From Megachile rotundata (lineage: Eukaryota; Arthropoda; Insecta; Hymenoptera; Megachilidae): a stretch of 64,000 bases of DNA. The notes beneath the pieces were generated by a model that was given only the letters and a program-made list of their open reading frames with translations, had not been told where the DNA came from and made no database searches. Of this stretch, positions 1 to 13,286 are shown in pieces (positions within the stretch are counted from its first letter, which is position 1; each line of letters opens with the position of its first letter). The translations under genes and the position numbers were made by a program. The stretch lies in assembly GCF_050947335.1 (NCBI RefSeq), contig NW_027473692.1, positions 62,001 through 126,000 of the forward strand. Reading direction: 5' to 3'.

Positions 1-470
1 TCGTTCTATCGTTCATATAAGCATAATATGGCTAATAATATGAGTTAGGCTGATGATAATAAGAGTAATGAGTATAGTAATTGTCGTTCTATCGATCGTA
101 TTTGCATAATATGGTTAATAATATGAGTTAGATTGATAACAGTGAGTGTAATAAGTATAGTAATTGTCGTTCTGTCGATCATATAAGCATAATATAGCTA
201 ATAATATGAGTTAGATCGATAATAATAAGAGTAATAAATGTAGTAAATGTCATGCTATCGATCATATCCGCATAATATGGTCAATAATATGAGTTAGATT
301 GATAATAGTGAGTGTAATAGGTATAGTAATTGTCGTTCTATCGATCGTATTAGTATAATATGGTTAATAATATGAGTTAGATTGATAATAATAAGAGAAG
401 TGAGTATAGTCATTGTCGTTGGATCGATCATATAAGCATAATATGGCTACTAATATGAGTAAGATTGATA
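1..470. repeat. Partial unit copied from or to 4735-5204
   Basis: The first roughly 470 bp match 4735-5204 at an offset of 4734 bp (57 monomers plus 3 bp, the 3 bp coming from the long monomer near 631). Rare variants are shared, not only the general unit structure: GTTGGATCG at 419/5153, CTACTAAT at 447, and ATAAATGTAG where most copies read ATAAGTGTAG. After about 470 the match ends and the sequence switches to another template (see 480-1030). The unit is cut by the window start, so its true left edge is unknown. Confidence 0.8.
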
Positions 471-479
471 ATAATAAGA

Positions 480-1030
480 GTAATGAGTATACTAATTGTA
501 GTTCTATCGATCATATCTGCATACTATGGTTAATAATATGAGTTAGATTGATAACAATAAGAGTAATAAGTATAGTAAATGTCGTGCTATCGATCATATC
601 TGCATAATATGGTTAATAATATGAGTTAGATTCATAATAGTATTAAGAGTAATAAGTATAGTTATTGTCGTTCTATCGATCATATGTGCATAATATGGTT
701 AATAATATGAGTTAGATTGATAACAGTGAGTGTAATGGGTATAGTAATTGTCGTTCTATCAATCACATAAGCATAATATGGCTAATAATCAGAGTTAGAT
801 TGGTAATAGTAAGAGTAATAAGTGTAGTAAATGTCGTGCTATCGATCATATCTGCATAATATGGTTAATAATATGAGTTAGATTCATAACAATAAGAGTA
901 ATAAGTATAGTAATTGTCGTTCTATCGATCACATAAGCATAATATGGCTAATAATATGAGTTAGATTGATAACAATGAGAGTAATAAGTATAGTAATTGT
1001 CGTTCTATCGATCATATTAGCATAGTATGG
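480..1030. repeat. Block shared with 7.2-7.75 kb and 15.34-15.9 kb
   Basis: This block matches 7206-7756 at an offset of 6726 bp and 15.34-15.9 kb a further 8137 bp on. Shared landmarks are CATACTATGG (521, 7247, 15384), the 86-bp monomer with TTCATAATAGTATTAAGAG (631, 7357, 15494) and GATTGGTAATAGTAAGAG near 805. The left edge meets the 1-470 block and the right edge, near 1030, meets another unit start, both without loss of monomer phase. It shows that the head of the window is itself a composite of pieces found elsewhere in domain A. Confidence 0.8.
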
Positions 1031-1036
1031 TTAATA

Positions 1037-1930
1037 ATATGAGTTAGGCTGATGATAATAAGAGTAATGAGTATAGTAATTGTCGTTCTATCGATCGTAT
1101 TTGCATAATATGGTTAATAATATGAGTTAGATTGATAACAGTAAGTGTAATAAGTATAATAATTGTCGTTCTGTCGATCATATAAGCATAATATAGCTAA
1201 TAATATGAGTTAGATCGATAATAATAAGAGTAATAAGTGTAGTAAATGTCATGCTATCGATCATATCCGCATAATATGGTCAATAATATGAGTTATATTG
1301 ATAATAGTGAGTGTAATAGGTATAGTAATTGTCGTTCTATCGATCATATTAGTATAATATGGTTAATAATATGAGTTAGATTGATAATAATAAGAGAAGT
1401 GAGTATAGTCATTGTCGTTCGATCGATCATATAAGCATAATATGGCTAATAATATGAGTAAGATTGATAATAATAAGAGAAGTGAGTATAGTCATTGTCG
1501 TTCGATCGATCATATAAGCATAATATGGCTAATAATATGAGTAAGATTGATAATAATAAGAGAAGTGAGTATAGTCACTGTCTGTCGATCGATCATATAA
1601 GCATAATATGGCTAATGATATGAGTTAGATTGATAATAATAAGAGTAATGAGTATACTAATTGTAGTTCTATCGATCATATCTGCATAATATGGTTAATC
1701 ATATGAGTTAGATTGATAACAGTATGAGTAATAAGTACAGTAAATGTCGTGCTATCGATCATATCTGCATAATATGGTTAATAATGTGAGTTAGATTCAT
1801 AATAATAAGAGTAATAAGTATAGTAATTGTCGTTCTATCGATCATATGTGCATAATATGGTTAATAATATGAGTTAGATTGATAACAGTGAGCGTAATAA
1901 GTATAGTAATTGTCGTTCTGTCGATCACAT
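1037..1930. repeat. 20-monomer period pair, left copy
   Basis: Matches 2697-3590 at an offset of 1660 bp, exactly 20 monomers. Shared landmarks are GTTAGGCTGATG (1043/2703), three consecutive GTTCGATCGATC-type monomers, GTCACTGTCTGTCG, and GATAACAGTATGAG (1715/3375), a variant I saw only in these two places. The match ends near 1927, where this copy reads GTCGATCACATAAG and the other reads GTCGATCATATAAG and goes on into a different unit. Confidence 0.8.
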
Positions 1931-2490
1931 AAGCATAATATGGCTAATAATCTGAGTTAGATTGATAATAATAAGAGTAATAAGTGCAGTAAATGGCGTG
2001 CTATCGATCATATCTGCATAATATGGTTAATAATATGAGTTAGATTCATAATAATAAGAGTGATAAGTATAGTAATTGTCCTTCTATCGATCACATAAGC
2101 ATAATATGGCTAATAATATGAGTTAGATTGATAATAATGAGAGTAATAAGTATAGTAATTGTCGTTCTATCGATCATATAAGCATAATATGGCTAATAAT
2201 ATGAGTTAGATTGATAATAATAAGAGAAATGAGTATAGTAATTGTCTTTCTATCGATCATATCTGCATAATATGGTTAATAATATGAGTTAGATTGATAA
2301 TAGTGAGTGTAATAAGTATAGTAATTGTCGTTCTATCGATCATATTAGCATAATATGGCTTATAATATGAGTTAGGCTGATAATAATAAGAGTAATGAGT
2401 ATAGTAATTGTCGTTCTATCGATCATATTTGCATAATGTGGTTAATAATATGAGTTAGATTGATAACAGTGAGTGTAATAAGTATAGTAA

Positions 2491-2498
2491 TTTTTTTT
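2491..2498. repeat. T8 run replacing TTGTCGTT in one monomer
   Basis: The monomer around 2491 reads AATTTTTTTTCTATCG where related copies read AATTGTCTTTCTATCG, that is two changes (G to T and C to T) with length kept. It is the longest homopolymer I noticed in the window. It could be a real mutation or a consensus error in the assembly. Confidence 0.7.
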
Positions 2499-2696
2499 CT
2501 ATCGATCATATAAGCATAATATGGCTAATAATATGAGTTAGATTGATAATAATAAGAGAAATGAATATAGTAATTGTCGTTCTATCGATCATATTAGCAT
2601 AATATGGTTAATAATATGAGCTAGATTGATAATAATAAGAGTAATGAGTATAGTAATTGTCGTTCTATCGTTCATATAAGCATAATATGGCTAATA

Positions 2697-3590
2697 ATAT
2701 GAGTTAGGCTGATGATAATAAGAGTAATGAGTATAGTAATTGTCGTTCTATCGATCGTATTTGCATAATATGGTTAATAATATGAGTTAGATTGATAACA
2801 GTGAGTGTAATAAGTATAGTAATTGTCGTTCTGTCGATCATATAAGCATAATATAGCTAATAATATGAGTTAGATCGATAATAATAAGAGTAATAAGTGT
2901 AGTAAATGTCATGCTATCGATCATATCCGCATAATATGGTCAATAATATGAGTTAGATTGATAATAGTGAGTGTAAAAGGTATAGTAATTGTCGTTCTAT
3001 CGATCATATTAGTATAATATGGTTAATAATATGAGTTAGATTGATAATAATAAGAGAAGTGAGTATAGTCATTGTCGTTCGATCGATCATATAAGCATAA
3101 TATGGCTAATAATATGAGTAAGATTGATAATAATAAGAGAAGTGAGTATAGTCATTGTCGTTCGATCGATCATATAAGCATAATATGGCTAATAATATGA
3201 GTAAGATTGATAATAATAAGAGAAGTGAGTATAGTCACTGTCTGTCGATCGATCATACAAGCATAATATGGCTAATGATATGAGTTAGATTGATAATAAT
3301 AAGAGTAATGAGTATACTAATTGTAGTTCTATCGATCATATCTGCATAATATGGTTAATCATATGAGTTAGATTGATAACAGTATGAGTAATAAGTACAG
3401 TAAATGTCGTGCTATCGATCATATCTGCATAATATGGTTAATAATATGAGTTAGATTCATAATAATAAGAGTAATAAGTATAGTAATTGTTGTTCTATCG
3501 ATCATATGTGCATAATATGGTTAATAATATGAGTTAGATTGATAACAGTGAGCGTAATAAGTATAGTAATTGTCGTTCTGTCGATCATAT
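2697..3590. repeat. 20-monomer period pair, right copy
   Basis: Partner of 1037-1930 (offset 1660 bp). It sits inside a 15-monomer interval (1245 bp) between unit markers at 2660 and 3905. Small differences from its partner include CATACAAGC near 3255 where the left copy has CATATAAGC. After about 3590 it continues with a second, shortened run of the ATCCGC and ATTAGTATAAT monomers before the next unit marker. Confidence 0.75.
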
Positions 3591-3904
3591 AAGCATAATA
3601 TAGCTAATAATATGAGTTAGATCGATAATAATAAGAGTAATAAATGTAGTAAATGTCATGCTATCGATCATATCCGCATAATATGGTCAATAATATGAGT
3701 TAGATTGATAATAGTGAGTGTAATAGGTATAGTAATTGTCGTTCTATCGATCGTATTAGTATAATATGGTTAATAATATGAGTTAGATTGATAATAATAA
3801 GAGAAATGAATATAGTAATTGTCGTTCTATCGATCATATTAGCATAATATGGTTAATAATATGAGCTAGATTGATAATAATAAGAGTAATGAGTATAGTA
3901 ATTG

Positions 3905-4734
3905 TCGTTCTATCGTTCATATAAGCATAATATGGCTAATAATATGAGTTAGGCTGATGATAATAAGAGTAATGAGTATAGTAATTGTCGTTCTATCGAT
4001 CGTATTTGCATAATATGGTTAATAATATGAGTTAGATTGATAACAGTGAGTGTAATAAGTATAGTAATTGTCGTTCTGTCGATCATATAAGCATAATATA
4101 GCTAATAATATGAGTTAGATCGATAATAATAAGAGTAATAAGTGTAGTAAATGTCATGCTATCGATCATATCCGCATAATATGGTCAATAATATGAGTTA
4201 GATTGATAATAGTGAGTGTAAAAGGTATAGTAATTGTCGTTCTATCGATCATATTAGTATAATATGGTTAATAATATGAGTTAGATTGATAATAATAAGA
4301 GAAGTGAGTATAGTCATTGTCGTTCGATCGATCATATAAGCATAATATGGCTAATAATATGAGTAAGATTGATAATAATAAGAGAAGTGAGTATAGTCAT
4401 TGTCGTTCGATCGATCATATAAGCATAATATGGCTAATAATATGAGTAAGATTGATAATAATAAGAGAAGTGAGTATAGTCACTGTCTGTCGATCGATCA
4501 TACAAGCATAATATGGCTAATGATATGAGTTAAATTGATAATAATAAGAGTAAGGAGTATACTAATTGTAGTTCTATCGATCATGTCTTCATAATATGGT
4601 TAATAATATGAGTTAGATTGACAACAATAAGAGTAATAAGTATAGTAAATGTCGTTCTATCGATCATATTAGCATAATATGGCTAATAATATGAGCTAGA
4701 TTGATAATAATAAGAGTAATGAGTATAGTAATTG
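3905..4734. repeat. 10-monomer higher-order unit
   Basis: An 830-bp interval (10 x 83) between unit markers. It starts like the 17-monomer unit, through the three GTTCGATCGATC monomers, then changes after CATACAAGC near 4502 to the GTTAAATTGATAATAATAAG, ATCATGTCTTCATAAT and GATTGACAACAATAAG series that is otherwise typical of the unit starting at 11876. It therefore joins the front of one HOR type to the middle of another. Confidence 0.75.
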
Positions 4735-5619
4735 TCGTTCTATCGTTCATATAAGCATAATATGGCTAATAATATGAGTTAGGCTGATGATAATAAGAGT
4801 AATGAGTATAGTAATTGTCGTTCTATCGATCGTATTTGCATAATATGGTTAATAATATGAGTTAGATTGATAACAGTGAGTGTAATAAGTATAGTAATTG
4901 TCGTTCTGTCGATCATATAAGCATAATATAGCTAATAATATGAGTTAGATCGATAATAATAAGAGTAATAAATGTAGTAAATGTCATGCTATCGATCATA
5001 TCCGCATAATATGGTCAATAATATGAGTTAGATTGATAATAGTGAGTGTAATAGGTATAGTAATTGTCGTTCTATCGATCGTATTAGTATAATATGGTTA
5101 ATAATATGAGTTAGATTGATAATAATAAGAGAAGTGAGTATAGTCATTGTCGTTGGATCGATCATATAAGCATAATATGGCTACTAATATGAGTAAGATT
5201 GATAATAATAAGAGAAGTGAGTATAGTCATTGTCGTTCGATCGATCATATAAGCATAATATGGCTAATAATATGAGTAAGATTGATAATAATAAGAGAAG
5301 TGAGTATAGTCATTGTCGTTCGATCGATCATATAAGCATAATATGGCTAATGATATGAGTTAGATTGATAATAATAAGAGTAATGAGTATACTAATTGTA
5401 GTTCTATCGATCATATCTGCATAATATGGTTAATAATATGAGTTAGATTGATAATAATAAGAGAAGTGAGTATAGTCATTGTCGTTCGATCGATCATATA
5501 AGCATAATATGGCTAATGATATGAGTTAGATTGATAACAATAAGAGTAATAAGTATAGTAAATGTCGTGCTATCGATCATATCTGCATAATATGGTTAAT
5601 AATATGAGTTAGATTGATA

Positions 5620-7130
5620 ATAGTGAGTGTAATAAGTATAGTAATTGTCGTTCTATCGATCATATTAGCATAATATGGCTAATAATATGAGTAAGGCTGA
5701 TAATAATGAGAGTAATAAGTATAGTAATTGTCGTTCTGTCGATCATATAAGCATAATATGGCTAATAATATGAATTAGATTGATAATAATAAGAGAAATG
5801 AATATAGTAATTGTCGTTGTATCGGTCATATAAGCATAATATGGCTAATAATATGAGTTAGATTGATAATAATAAGAGTAAGGAGTATACTAATTGTAGT
5901 TCTATCGATCATATCTGCATAATATGGTTAATAATATGAGTTAGATTGATAACAGTGAGTGTAATAAGTATAGTAATTGTCGTTCTATCGATCATATAAG
6001 CATAATATGGCTAATAATATGAGTTAGATTGATAATAATAAGAGAAGTGAGTATAGTCATTGTCGTTCGATCGATCATATAAGCATAATATGGCTAATGA
6101 TATGAGTTAGATTGATAATAATAAGAGTAATAGGTATAGTAATTATCGTTCTACCGATCATATAAGCATAATATGTCTAATAATATGAGTTAGATTGATA
6201 ATAATAAGAGTAATGAGTATACTAATTGTAGTTCTATCGATCATATCTGCATACTATGGTTAATAATATGAGTTAGATTGATAACAATAAGAGTAATAAG
6301 TATAGTAAATGTCGTGCTATCGATCATATCTGCATAATATGGTTAATAATATGAGTTAGATTGATAACAGTGAGCGTAATAAGTATAGTAATTGTCGTTC
6401 TATCGATCATATAAGCATAATATGGCTAATAAGACGAGTTAGATTGATAATAATAAGAGAAATGAGTATAGTAATTGTCTTTCTATCGATCATATCTGCA
6501 TAATATGGTTAATAATATGAGTTAGATTGATAATAGTGAGTGTAATAAGTATAGTAATTGTCGTTCTATCGATCATATTAGCATAATATGGCTTATAATA
6601 TGAGTTAGGCTGATAATAATGAGAGTAATAAGTATAGTAATTGTCGTTCTGTCGATCATATAAGCATAATATGGCTAATAATATGAATTAGATTGATAAT
6701 AATAAGAGAAATGAATATAGTAATTGTCGTTGTATCGGTCAAATAAGCATAATATGGCTAATAATATGAGTTAGATTGATAATAATAAGAGTAAGGAGTA
6801 TACTAATTGTAGTTCTATCGATCATATCTGCATAATATGGTTAATAATATGAGTTAGATTGATAACAGTGAGTGTAATAAGTATAGTAATTGTCGTTCTA
6901 TCGATCATATAAGCATAATATGGCTAATAATATGAGTTAGATTGATAATAATAAGAGAAGTGAGTATAGTCATTGTCGTTCGATCGATCATATAAGCATA
7001 ATATGGCTAATGATATGAGTTAGATTGATAATAATAAGAGGAATAGGTATAGTAATTATCGTTCTACCGATCATATAAGCATAATATGGCTAATAATATG
7101 AGTTAGATTGATAATAATAAGAGTAATGAA
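5620..7130. repeat. 11-monomer (913 bp) tandem pair
   Basis: About 5.62-6.21 kb and 6.53-7.13 kb match at an offset of 913 bp (11 x 83). A good marker is TGTATCGGTC (CGGTC at 5823 and 6736), which I saw in domain A only here and at the copy near 14.87 kb. The second copy adds AAATAAGC after it, and that change is shared with 14.87 kb, so the second copy is the one carried into the 8137-bp duplication. Confidence 0.75.
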
Positions 7131-8140
7131 TATAGTGATTGTCGTTCTATCGATCATATAAGCATAATATGGCTAATAATATGAGTTAGATTGATAATAA
7201 TAAGAGTAATGAGTATACTAATTGTAGTTCTATCGATCATATCTGCATACTATGGTTAATAATATGAGTTAGATTGATAACAATAAGAGTAATAAGTATA
7301 GTAAATGTCGTGCTATCGATCATATCTGCATAATATGGTTAAGAATATGAGTTAGATTCATAATAGTATTAAGAGTAATAAGTATAGTTATTGTTGTTCT
7401 ATCGATCATATGTGCATAATATGGTTAATAATATGAGTTAGATTGATAACAGTGAGTGTAATGGGTATAGTAATTGTCGTTCTGTCAATCACATAAGCAT
7501 AATATGGCTAATAATCTGAGTTAGATTGGTAATAGTAAGAGTAATAAGTGTAGTAAATGTCGTGCTATCGATCATATCTGCATAATATGGTTAATAATAT
7601 GAGTTAGATTCATAATAATAAGAGTAATAAGTATAGTAATTGTCGTTCTATCGATCACATAAGCATAATATGGCTAATAATATGAGTTAGATTGATAACA
7701 ATGAGAGTAATAAGTATAGTAATTGTCGTTCTATCGATCATATTAGCATAATATGGTTAATAATATGAGTTAGATTGATAATAATAAGAGAAATGAGTAT
7801 AGTAATTGTCTTTCTATCGTTCATATAAGCATAATATGGCTTATAATATGAGTTAGGCTGATAATAATAAGAGTAATGAGTATAGTAATTGTCGTTCTAT
7901 CGATCATATTTGCATAATGTGGTTAATAATATGAGTTAGATTGATAACAGTGAGTGTAATAAGTATAGTAATTGTCTTTCTATCGATCATATAAGCATAA
8001 TATGGCTAATAATATGAGTTAGATTGATAATAATAAGAGAAATGAATATAGTAATTGTCGTTCTATCGATCATATTAGCATAATATGGTTAATAATATGA
8101 GCTAGATTGATAATAATAAGAGTAATGAGTATAGTAATTG

Positions 8141-9551
8141 TCGTTCTATCGTTCATATAAGCATAATATGGCTAATAATATGAGTTAGGCTGATGATAAT
8201 AAGAGTAATGAGTATAGTAATTGTCGTTCTATCGATCGTATTTGCATAATATGGTTAATAATATGAGTTAGATTGATAACAGTGAGTGTAATAAGTATAG
8301 TCATTGTCGTTCTGTCGATCATATAAGCATAATATAGCTAATAATATGAGTTAGATCGATAATAATAAGAGTAATAAGTGTAGTAAATGTCATGCTATCG
8401 ATCATATCCGCATAATATGGTCAATAATATGAGTTAGATTGATAATAGTGAGTGTAATAGGTATAGTAATTGTCGTTCTATCGATCATATTAGTATAATA
8501 TGGTTAATAATATGAGTTAGATTGATAATAATAAGAGAAGTGAGTATAGTCATTGTCGTTCGATCGATCATATAAGCATAATATGGCTAATAATATGAGT
8601 AAGATTGATAATAATAAGAGAAGTGAGTATAGTCATTGTCGTTCGATCGATCATATAAGCATAATATGGCTAATAATATGAGTAAGATTGATAATAATAA
8701 GAGAAGTGAGTATAGTCACTGTCTGTCGATCGATCATATAAGCATAATATGGCTAATGATATGAGTTAGATTGATAATAATAAGAGTAATGAGTATACTA
8801 ATTGTAGTTCTATCGATCATATCTGCATAATATGGTTAATAATATGAGTTAGATTCATAATAATAAGAGTAATAAGTATAGTAATTGTCGTTCTATCGAT
8901 CATATGTGCATAATATGGTTAATAATATGAGTTAGATTGATAACAGTGAGCGTAATAAGTATAGTAATTGTCGTTCTGTCGATCACATAAGCATAATATG
9001 GCTAATAATCTGAGTTAGATTGATAATAATAAGAGTAATAAGTGTAGTAAATGGCGTGCTATCGATCATATCTGTATAATATGGTTAATAATATGAGTTA
9101 GATTCATAATAATAAGAGTGATAAGTATAGTAATTGTCCTTCTACCGATCACATAAGCATAATATGGCTAATAATATGAGTTAGATTGATAATAATGAGA
9201 GTAATAAGTATAGTAATTGTCGTTCTATCGATCATATTAGCATAATATGGCTTATAATATGAGTTAGGCTGATAATAATAAGAGTAATGAGTATAGTAAT
9301 TGTCGTTCTATCGATCATATTTGCATAATGTGGTTAATAATATGAGTTAGATTGATAACAGTGAGTGTAATAAGTATAGTAATTGTCTTTCTATCGATCA
9401 TATAAGCATAATATGGCTAATAATATGAGTTTGATTGATAATAATAAGAGAAATGAATATAGTAATTGTCGTTCTATCGATCATATTAGCATAATATGGT
9501 TAATAATATGAGCTAGATTGATAATAATAAGAGTAATGAGTATAGTAATTG
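8141..9551. repeat. 17-monomer HOR, copy 1
   Basis: A 1411-bp unit (17 x 83). It starts with the TCGTTCTATCGTTCATATAAG-type monomer. In order it shows ATCGTATTTGC, GTCATTGTCGTTCTGTCG, GTCATGCTATCG/ATCCGC, ATTAGTATAAT, three GTTCGATCGATC monomers, GTCACTGTCTGTCG, ATCATATGTGC, ATCACATAAGC, GTAAATGGCGTGC, GTCCTTCTACCG, GGCTTATAATATGAG, GCATAATGTGG, GAGTTTGATTG and GAGCTAGATTG. It is followed directly by copy 2 with no phase shift. GAGTTTGATTG occurs once per complete unit and is absent from the partial unit ending at 8140. Confidence 0.9.
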
Positions 9552-10962
9552 TCGTTCTATCGTTCATATAAGCATAATATGGCTAATAATATGAGTTAGG
9601 CTGATGATAATAAGAGTAATGAGTATAGTAATTGTCGTTCTATCGATCGTATTTGCATAATATGGTTAATAATATGAGTTAGATTGATAACAGTGAGTGT
9701 AATAAGTATAGTCATTGTCGTTCTGTCGATCATATAAGCATAATATAGCTAATAATATGAGTTAGATCGATAATAATAAGAGTAATAAGTGTAGTAAATG
9801 TCATGCTATCGATCATATCCGCATAATATGGTCAATAATATGAGTTAGATTGATAATAGTGAGTGTAATAGGTATAGTAATTGTCGTTCTATCGATCATA
9901 TTAGTATAATATGGTTAATAATATGAGTTAGATTGATAATAATAAGAGAAGTGAGTATAGTCATTGTCGTTCGATCGATCATATAAGCATAATATGGCTA
10001 ATAATATGAGTAAGATTGATAATAATAAGAGAAGTGAGTATAGTCATTGTCGTTCGATCGATCATATAAGCATAATATGGCTAATAATATGAGTAAGATT
10101 GATAATAATAAGAGAAGTGAGTATAGTCACTGTCTGTCGATCGATCATATAAGCATAATATGGCTAATGATATGAGTTAGATTGATAATAATAAGAGTAA
10201 TGAGTATACTAATTGTAGTTCTATCGATCATATCTGCATAATATGGTTAATAATATGAGTTAGATTCATAATAATAAGAGTAATAAGTATAGTAATTGTC
10301 GTTCTATCGATCATATGTGCATAATATGGTTAATAATATGAGTTAGATTGATAACAGTGAGCGTAATAAGTATAGTAATTGTCGTTCTGTCGATCACATA
10401 AGCATAATATGGCTAATAATCTGAGTTAGATTGATAATAATAAGAGTAATAAGTGTAGTAAATGGCGTGCTATCGATCATATCTGTATAATATGGTTAAT
10501 AATATGAGTTAGATTCATAATAATAAGAGTGATAAGTATAGTAATTGTCCTTCTACCGATCACATAAGCATAATATGGCTAATAATATGAGTTAGATTGA
10601 TAATAATGAGAGTAATAAGTATAGTAATTGTCGTTCTATCGATCATATTAGCATAATATGGCTTATAATATGAGTTAGGCTGATAATAATAAGAGTAATG
10701 AGTATAGTAATTGTCGTTCTATCGATCATATTTGCATAATGTGGTTAATAATATGAGTTAGATTGATAACAGTGAGTGTAATAAGTATAGTAATTGTCTT
10801 TCTATCGATCATATAAGCATAATATGGCTAATAATATGAGTTTGATTGATAATAATAAGAGAAATGAATATAGTAATTGTCGTTCTATCGATCATATTAG
10901 CATAATATGGTTAATAATATGAGCTAGATTGATAATAATAAGAGTAATGAGTATAGTAATTG
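9552..10962. repeat. 17-monomer HOR, copy 2
   Basis: Tandem repeat of the 8141-9551 unit, exactly 1411 bp, with the same ordered variants. I saw almost no differences from copy 1 by eye, so the two are probably close to identical. The next unit, at 10963, begins the same way but then switches to a different 11-monomer series. Confidence 0.9.
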
Positions 10963-11875
10963 TCGTTCTATCGTTCATATAAGCATAATATGGCTAATAA
11001 TATGAGTTAGGCTGATGATAATAAGAGTAATGAGTATAGTAATTGTCGTTCTATCGATCATATAAGTATAATATGGCTAATAATATGAGTTAAATTGATA
11101 ATAATAAGAGTAAGGAGTATACTAATTGTAGTTCTATCGATCATGTCTTCATAATACGGTTAATAATATGAGTTAGATTGACAACAATAAGAGTTATAAG
11201 TATAGTAAATGTCGTGCTATCGATCATATCTGCATAATATGGTTAATAATATGAGTTAGATTGATAATAGTGAGTGTAATAAGTATAGTAATTGTCGTTC
11301 TATCGATCATATTAGCATAATATGGTTAATAATATTAGTTAGATTGATAATAGTGAGTGTAATGAGTATAGTAATTGTCGTTCTGGCGATCATATAAGCA
11401 TAATATGGCTAATAATATGAGTTAGATTGATAATAATAAGAGTAATAAGTATAGTAATTGTCGTTCTATCGATCACATAAGCATAATACGGCTAATAATA
11501 TGAGTTAGATTGATAATAATAAGAGTAATAAGTATAGTAATTGTCGTTCTACCGTTCATATCTGCATAATATGGTTAATAATATGAGTTAGATTGATAAT
11601 AGTGAGTGTAATAAGTATAGTAATTGTCGTTATATCGATCATATCTGCATAACATGGTTAATAATATGAGTTAGATTGATAACAGTGAGTGTAATAAGTA
11701 TAGTAATTGTCTTTCTATCGATCATATAAGCATAATATGGCTAATAATATGAGTTAGATTGATAATAATAAGAGAAATGAATATAGTAATTGTCGTTCTA
11801 TCGATCATATTAGCATAATATGGTTAATAATATGAGCTAGATTGATAATAATAAGAGTAATGAGTAGAGTAATTG
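10963..11875. repeat. 11-monomer HOR variant
   Basis: A 913-bp unit (11 x 83). After the unit marker it carries CATATAAGTATAAT, GTTAAATTG, ATCATGTCTTCATAATACGG, GATTGACAACAATAAG, AATATTAGTTAG, TCTGGCGATC, CATAATACGG and TATATCGATC. It looks like the following 17-monomer unit (11876) with six internal monomers missing, so the two lengths are related by a six-monomer deletion or insertion. It is repeated at 19100-20012. Confidence 0.85.
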
Positions 11876-13286
11876 TCGTTCTATCGTTCATATAAGCATA
11901 ATATGGCTAATAATATGAGTTAGGCTGATGATAATAAGAGTAATGAGTATAGTAATTGTCGTTCTATCGATCATATAAGCATAATATGGCTAATAATATG
12001 AGTTAAATTGATAATAATAAGAGTAAGGAGTATACTAATTGTAGTTCTATCGATCATGTCTTCATAATATGGTTAATAATATGAGTTAGATTGACAACAA
12101 TAAGAGTAATAAGTATAGTAAATGTCGTGCTATCGATCATATCTGCATAATATGGTTAATAATATGAGTTAGATTGATAATAGTGAGTGTAATAAGTATA
12201 GTAATTGTCGTTCTATCGATCATATTAGCATAATATGGCTAATAATATGAGTTAGGCTGATAATAATGAGAGTAATAAGTATAGTAATTGTCGTTCTGTC
12301 GATCATATAAGCATAATATGGCTAATAATATGAATTAGATTGATAATAATAAGAGAAATGAATATAGTAATTGTCGTTCTACCGATCATATAAGCATAAT
12401 ATGGCTAATAATATGAGTTAGATTGATAATAATAAGAGAAATGAATATAGTAACTGTCGTTCTATCGATCATATAAGCATAATATGGCTAATAATATGAG
12501 TTAGATTGATAATAATAAGAGTAAGGAGTATACTAATTGTAGTTCTATCGATCATATCTGCATAATATTGTTAATAATATGAGTTAGATTGATAACAATA
12601 GGAGTAATAAGTACAGTAAATGTCGTGCTATCCATCATATCTGCATAATATGGTTAATAATATGAGTTAGATTGATAATAGTGAGTGTAATAAGTATAGT
12701 AATTGTCGTTCTATCGATCATATTAGCATAATATGGTTAATAATATTAGTTAGATTGATAATAGTGAGTGTAATGAGTATAGTAATTGTCGTTCTGGCGA
12801 TCATATAAGCATAATATGGCTAATAATATGAGTTAGATTGATAATAATAAGAGTAATAAGTATAGTAATTGTCGTTCTATCGGTCACATAAGCATAATAC
12901 GGCTAATAATATGAGTTAGATTGATAATAATAAGAGTAATAAGTATAGTAATTGTCGTTCTACCGTTCATATCTGCATAATATGGTTAATAATATGAGTT
13001 AGATTGATAATAGTGAGTGTAATAAGTATAGTAATTGTCGTTATATCGATCATATCTGCATAATATGGTTAATAATATGAGTTAGATTGATAACAGTGAG
13101 TGTAATAAGTATAGTAATTGTCTTTCTATCGATCATATAAGCATAATATGGCTAATAATATGAGTTAGATTGATAATAATAAGAGAAATGAATATAGTAA
13201 TTGTCGTTCTATCGATTATATTAGCATAATATGGTTAATAATATGAGCTAGATTGATAATAATAAGAGTAATGAGTATAGTAATTG
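11876..13286. repeat. Second 17-monomer HOR type
   Basis: Also 1411 bp, but with a different monomer order from the 8141 type. After GTTAAATTG, ATCATGTCTTC and GACAACAATAAG it has GGCTGATAATAATGAG, GAATTAGATTG, TCTACCG, GTAACTGTCG, CATAATATTG, TATCCATC, AATATTAG, TCTGGCG, TACGG and TATATCG monomers. A partial second copy follows at 13287. Equal length with different content means the 17-monomer length arose, or was kept, in two separate contexts. Confidence 0.85.

Larger units (their letters stand above)
6330..13090. repeat. 8137-bp-offset segmental duplication, left copy
   Basis: About 6.76 kb is repeated at 14.47-21.23 kb with an offset of 8137 bp (98 monomers plus 3 bp). Landmarks in both copies are AATAAGACGAG (6431/14568 at AAG), the 86-bp monomer (7357/15494), both 17-monomer units (8141/16278 and 9552/17689), the 11-monomer unit (10963/19100) and the marker with GAGTAGAGTAATTG (before 11876/20013). 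Scattered single-base differences exist, such as AACATGG near 11652 against AATATGG near 19789. The left edge lies near 6330, where this copy reads ATCATATCTGC and the other ATCATATGTGC. The right edge is near 13090. The block is a higher-order repeat of higher-order repeats. Confidence 0.88.

Noticed and set aside
2491..2498. T8 run as a functional terminator or regulatory site
   Set aside because: It is a two-base variant of a common monomer with no transcript or hairpin before it; mutation or an assembly error is enough to explain it.
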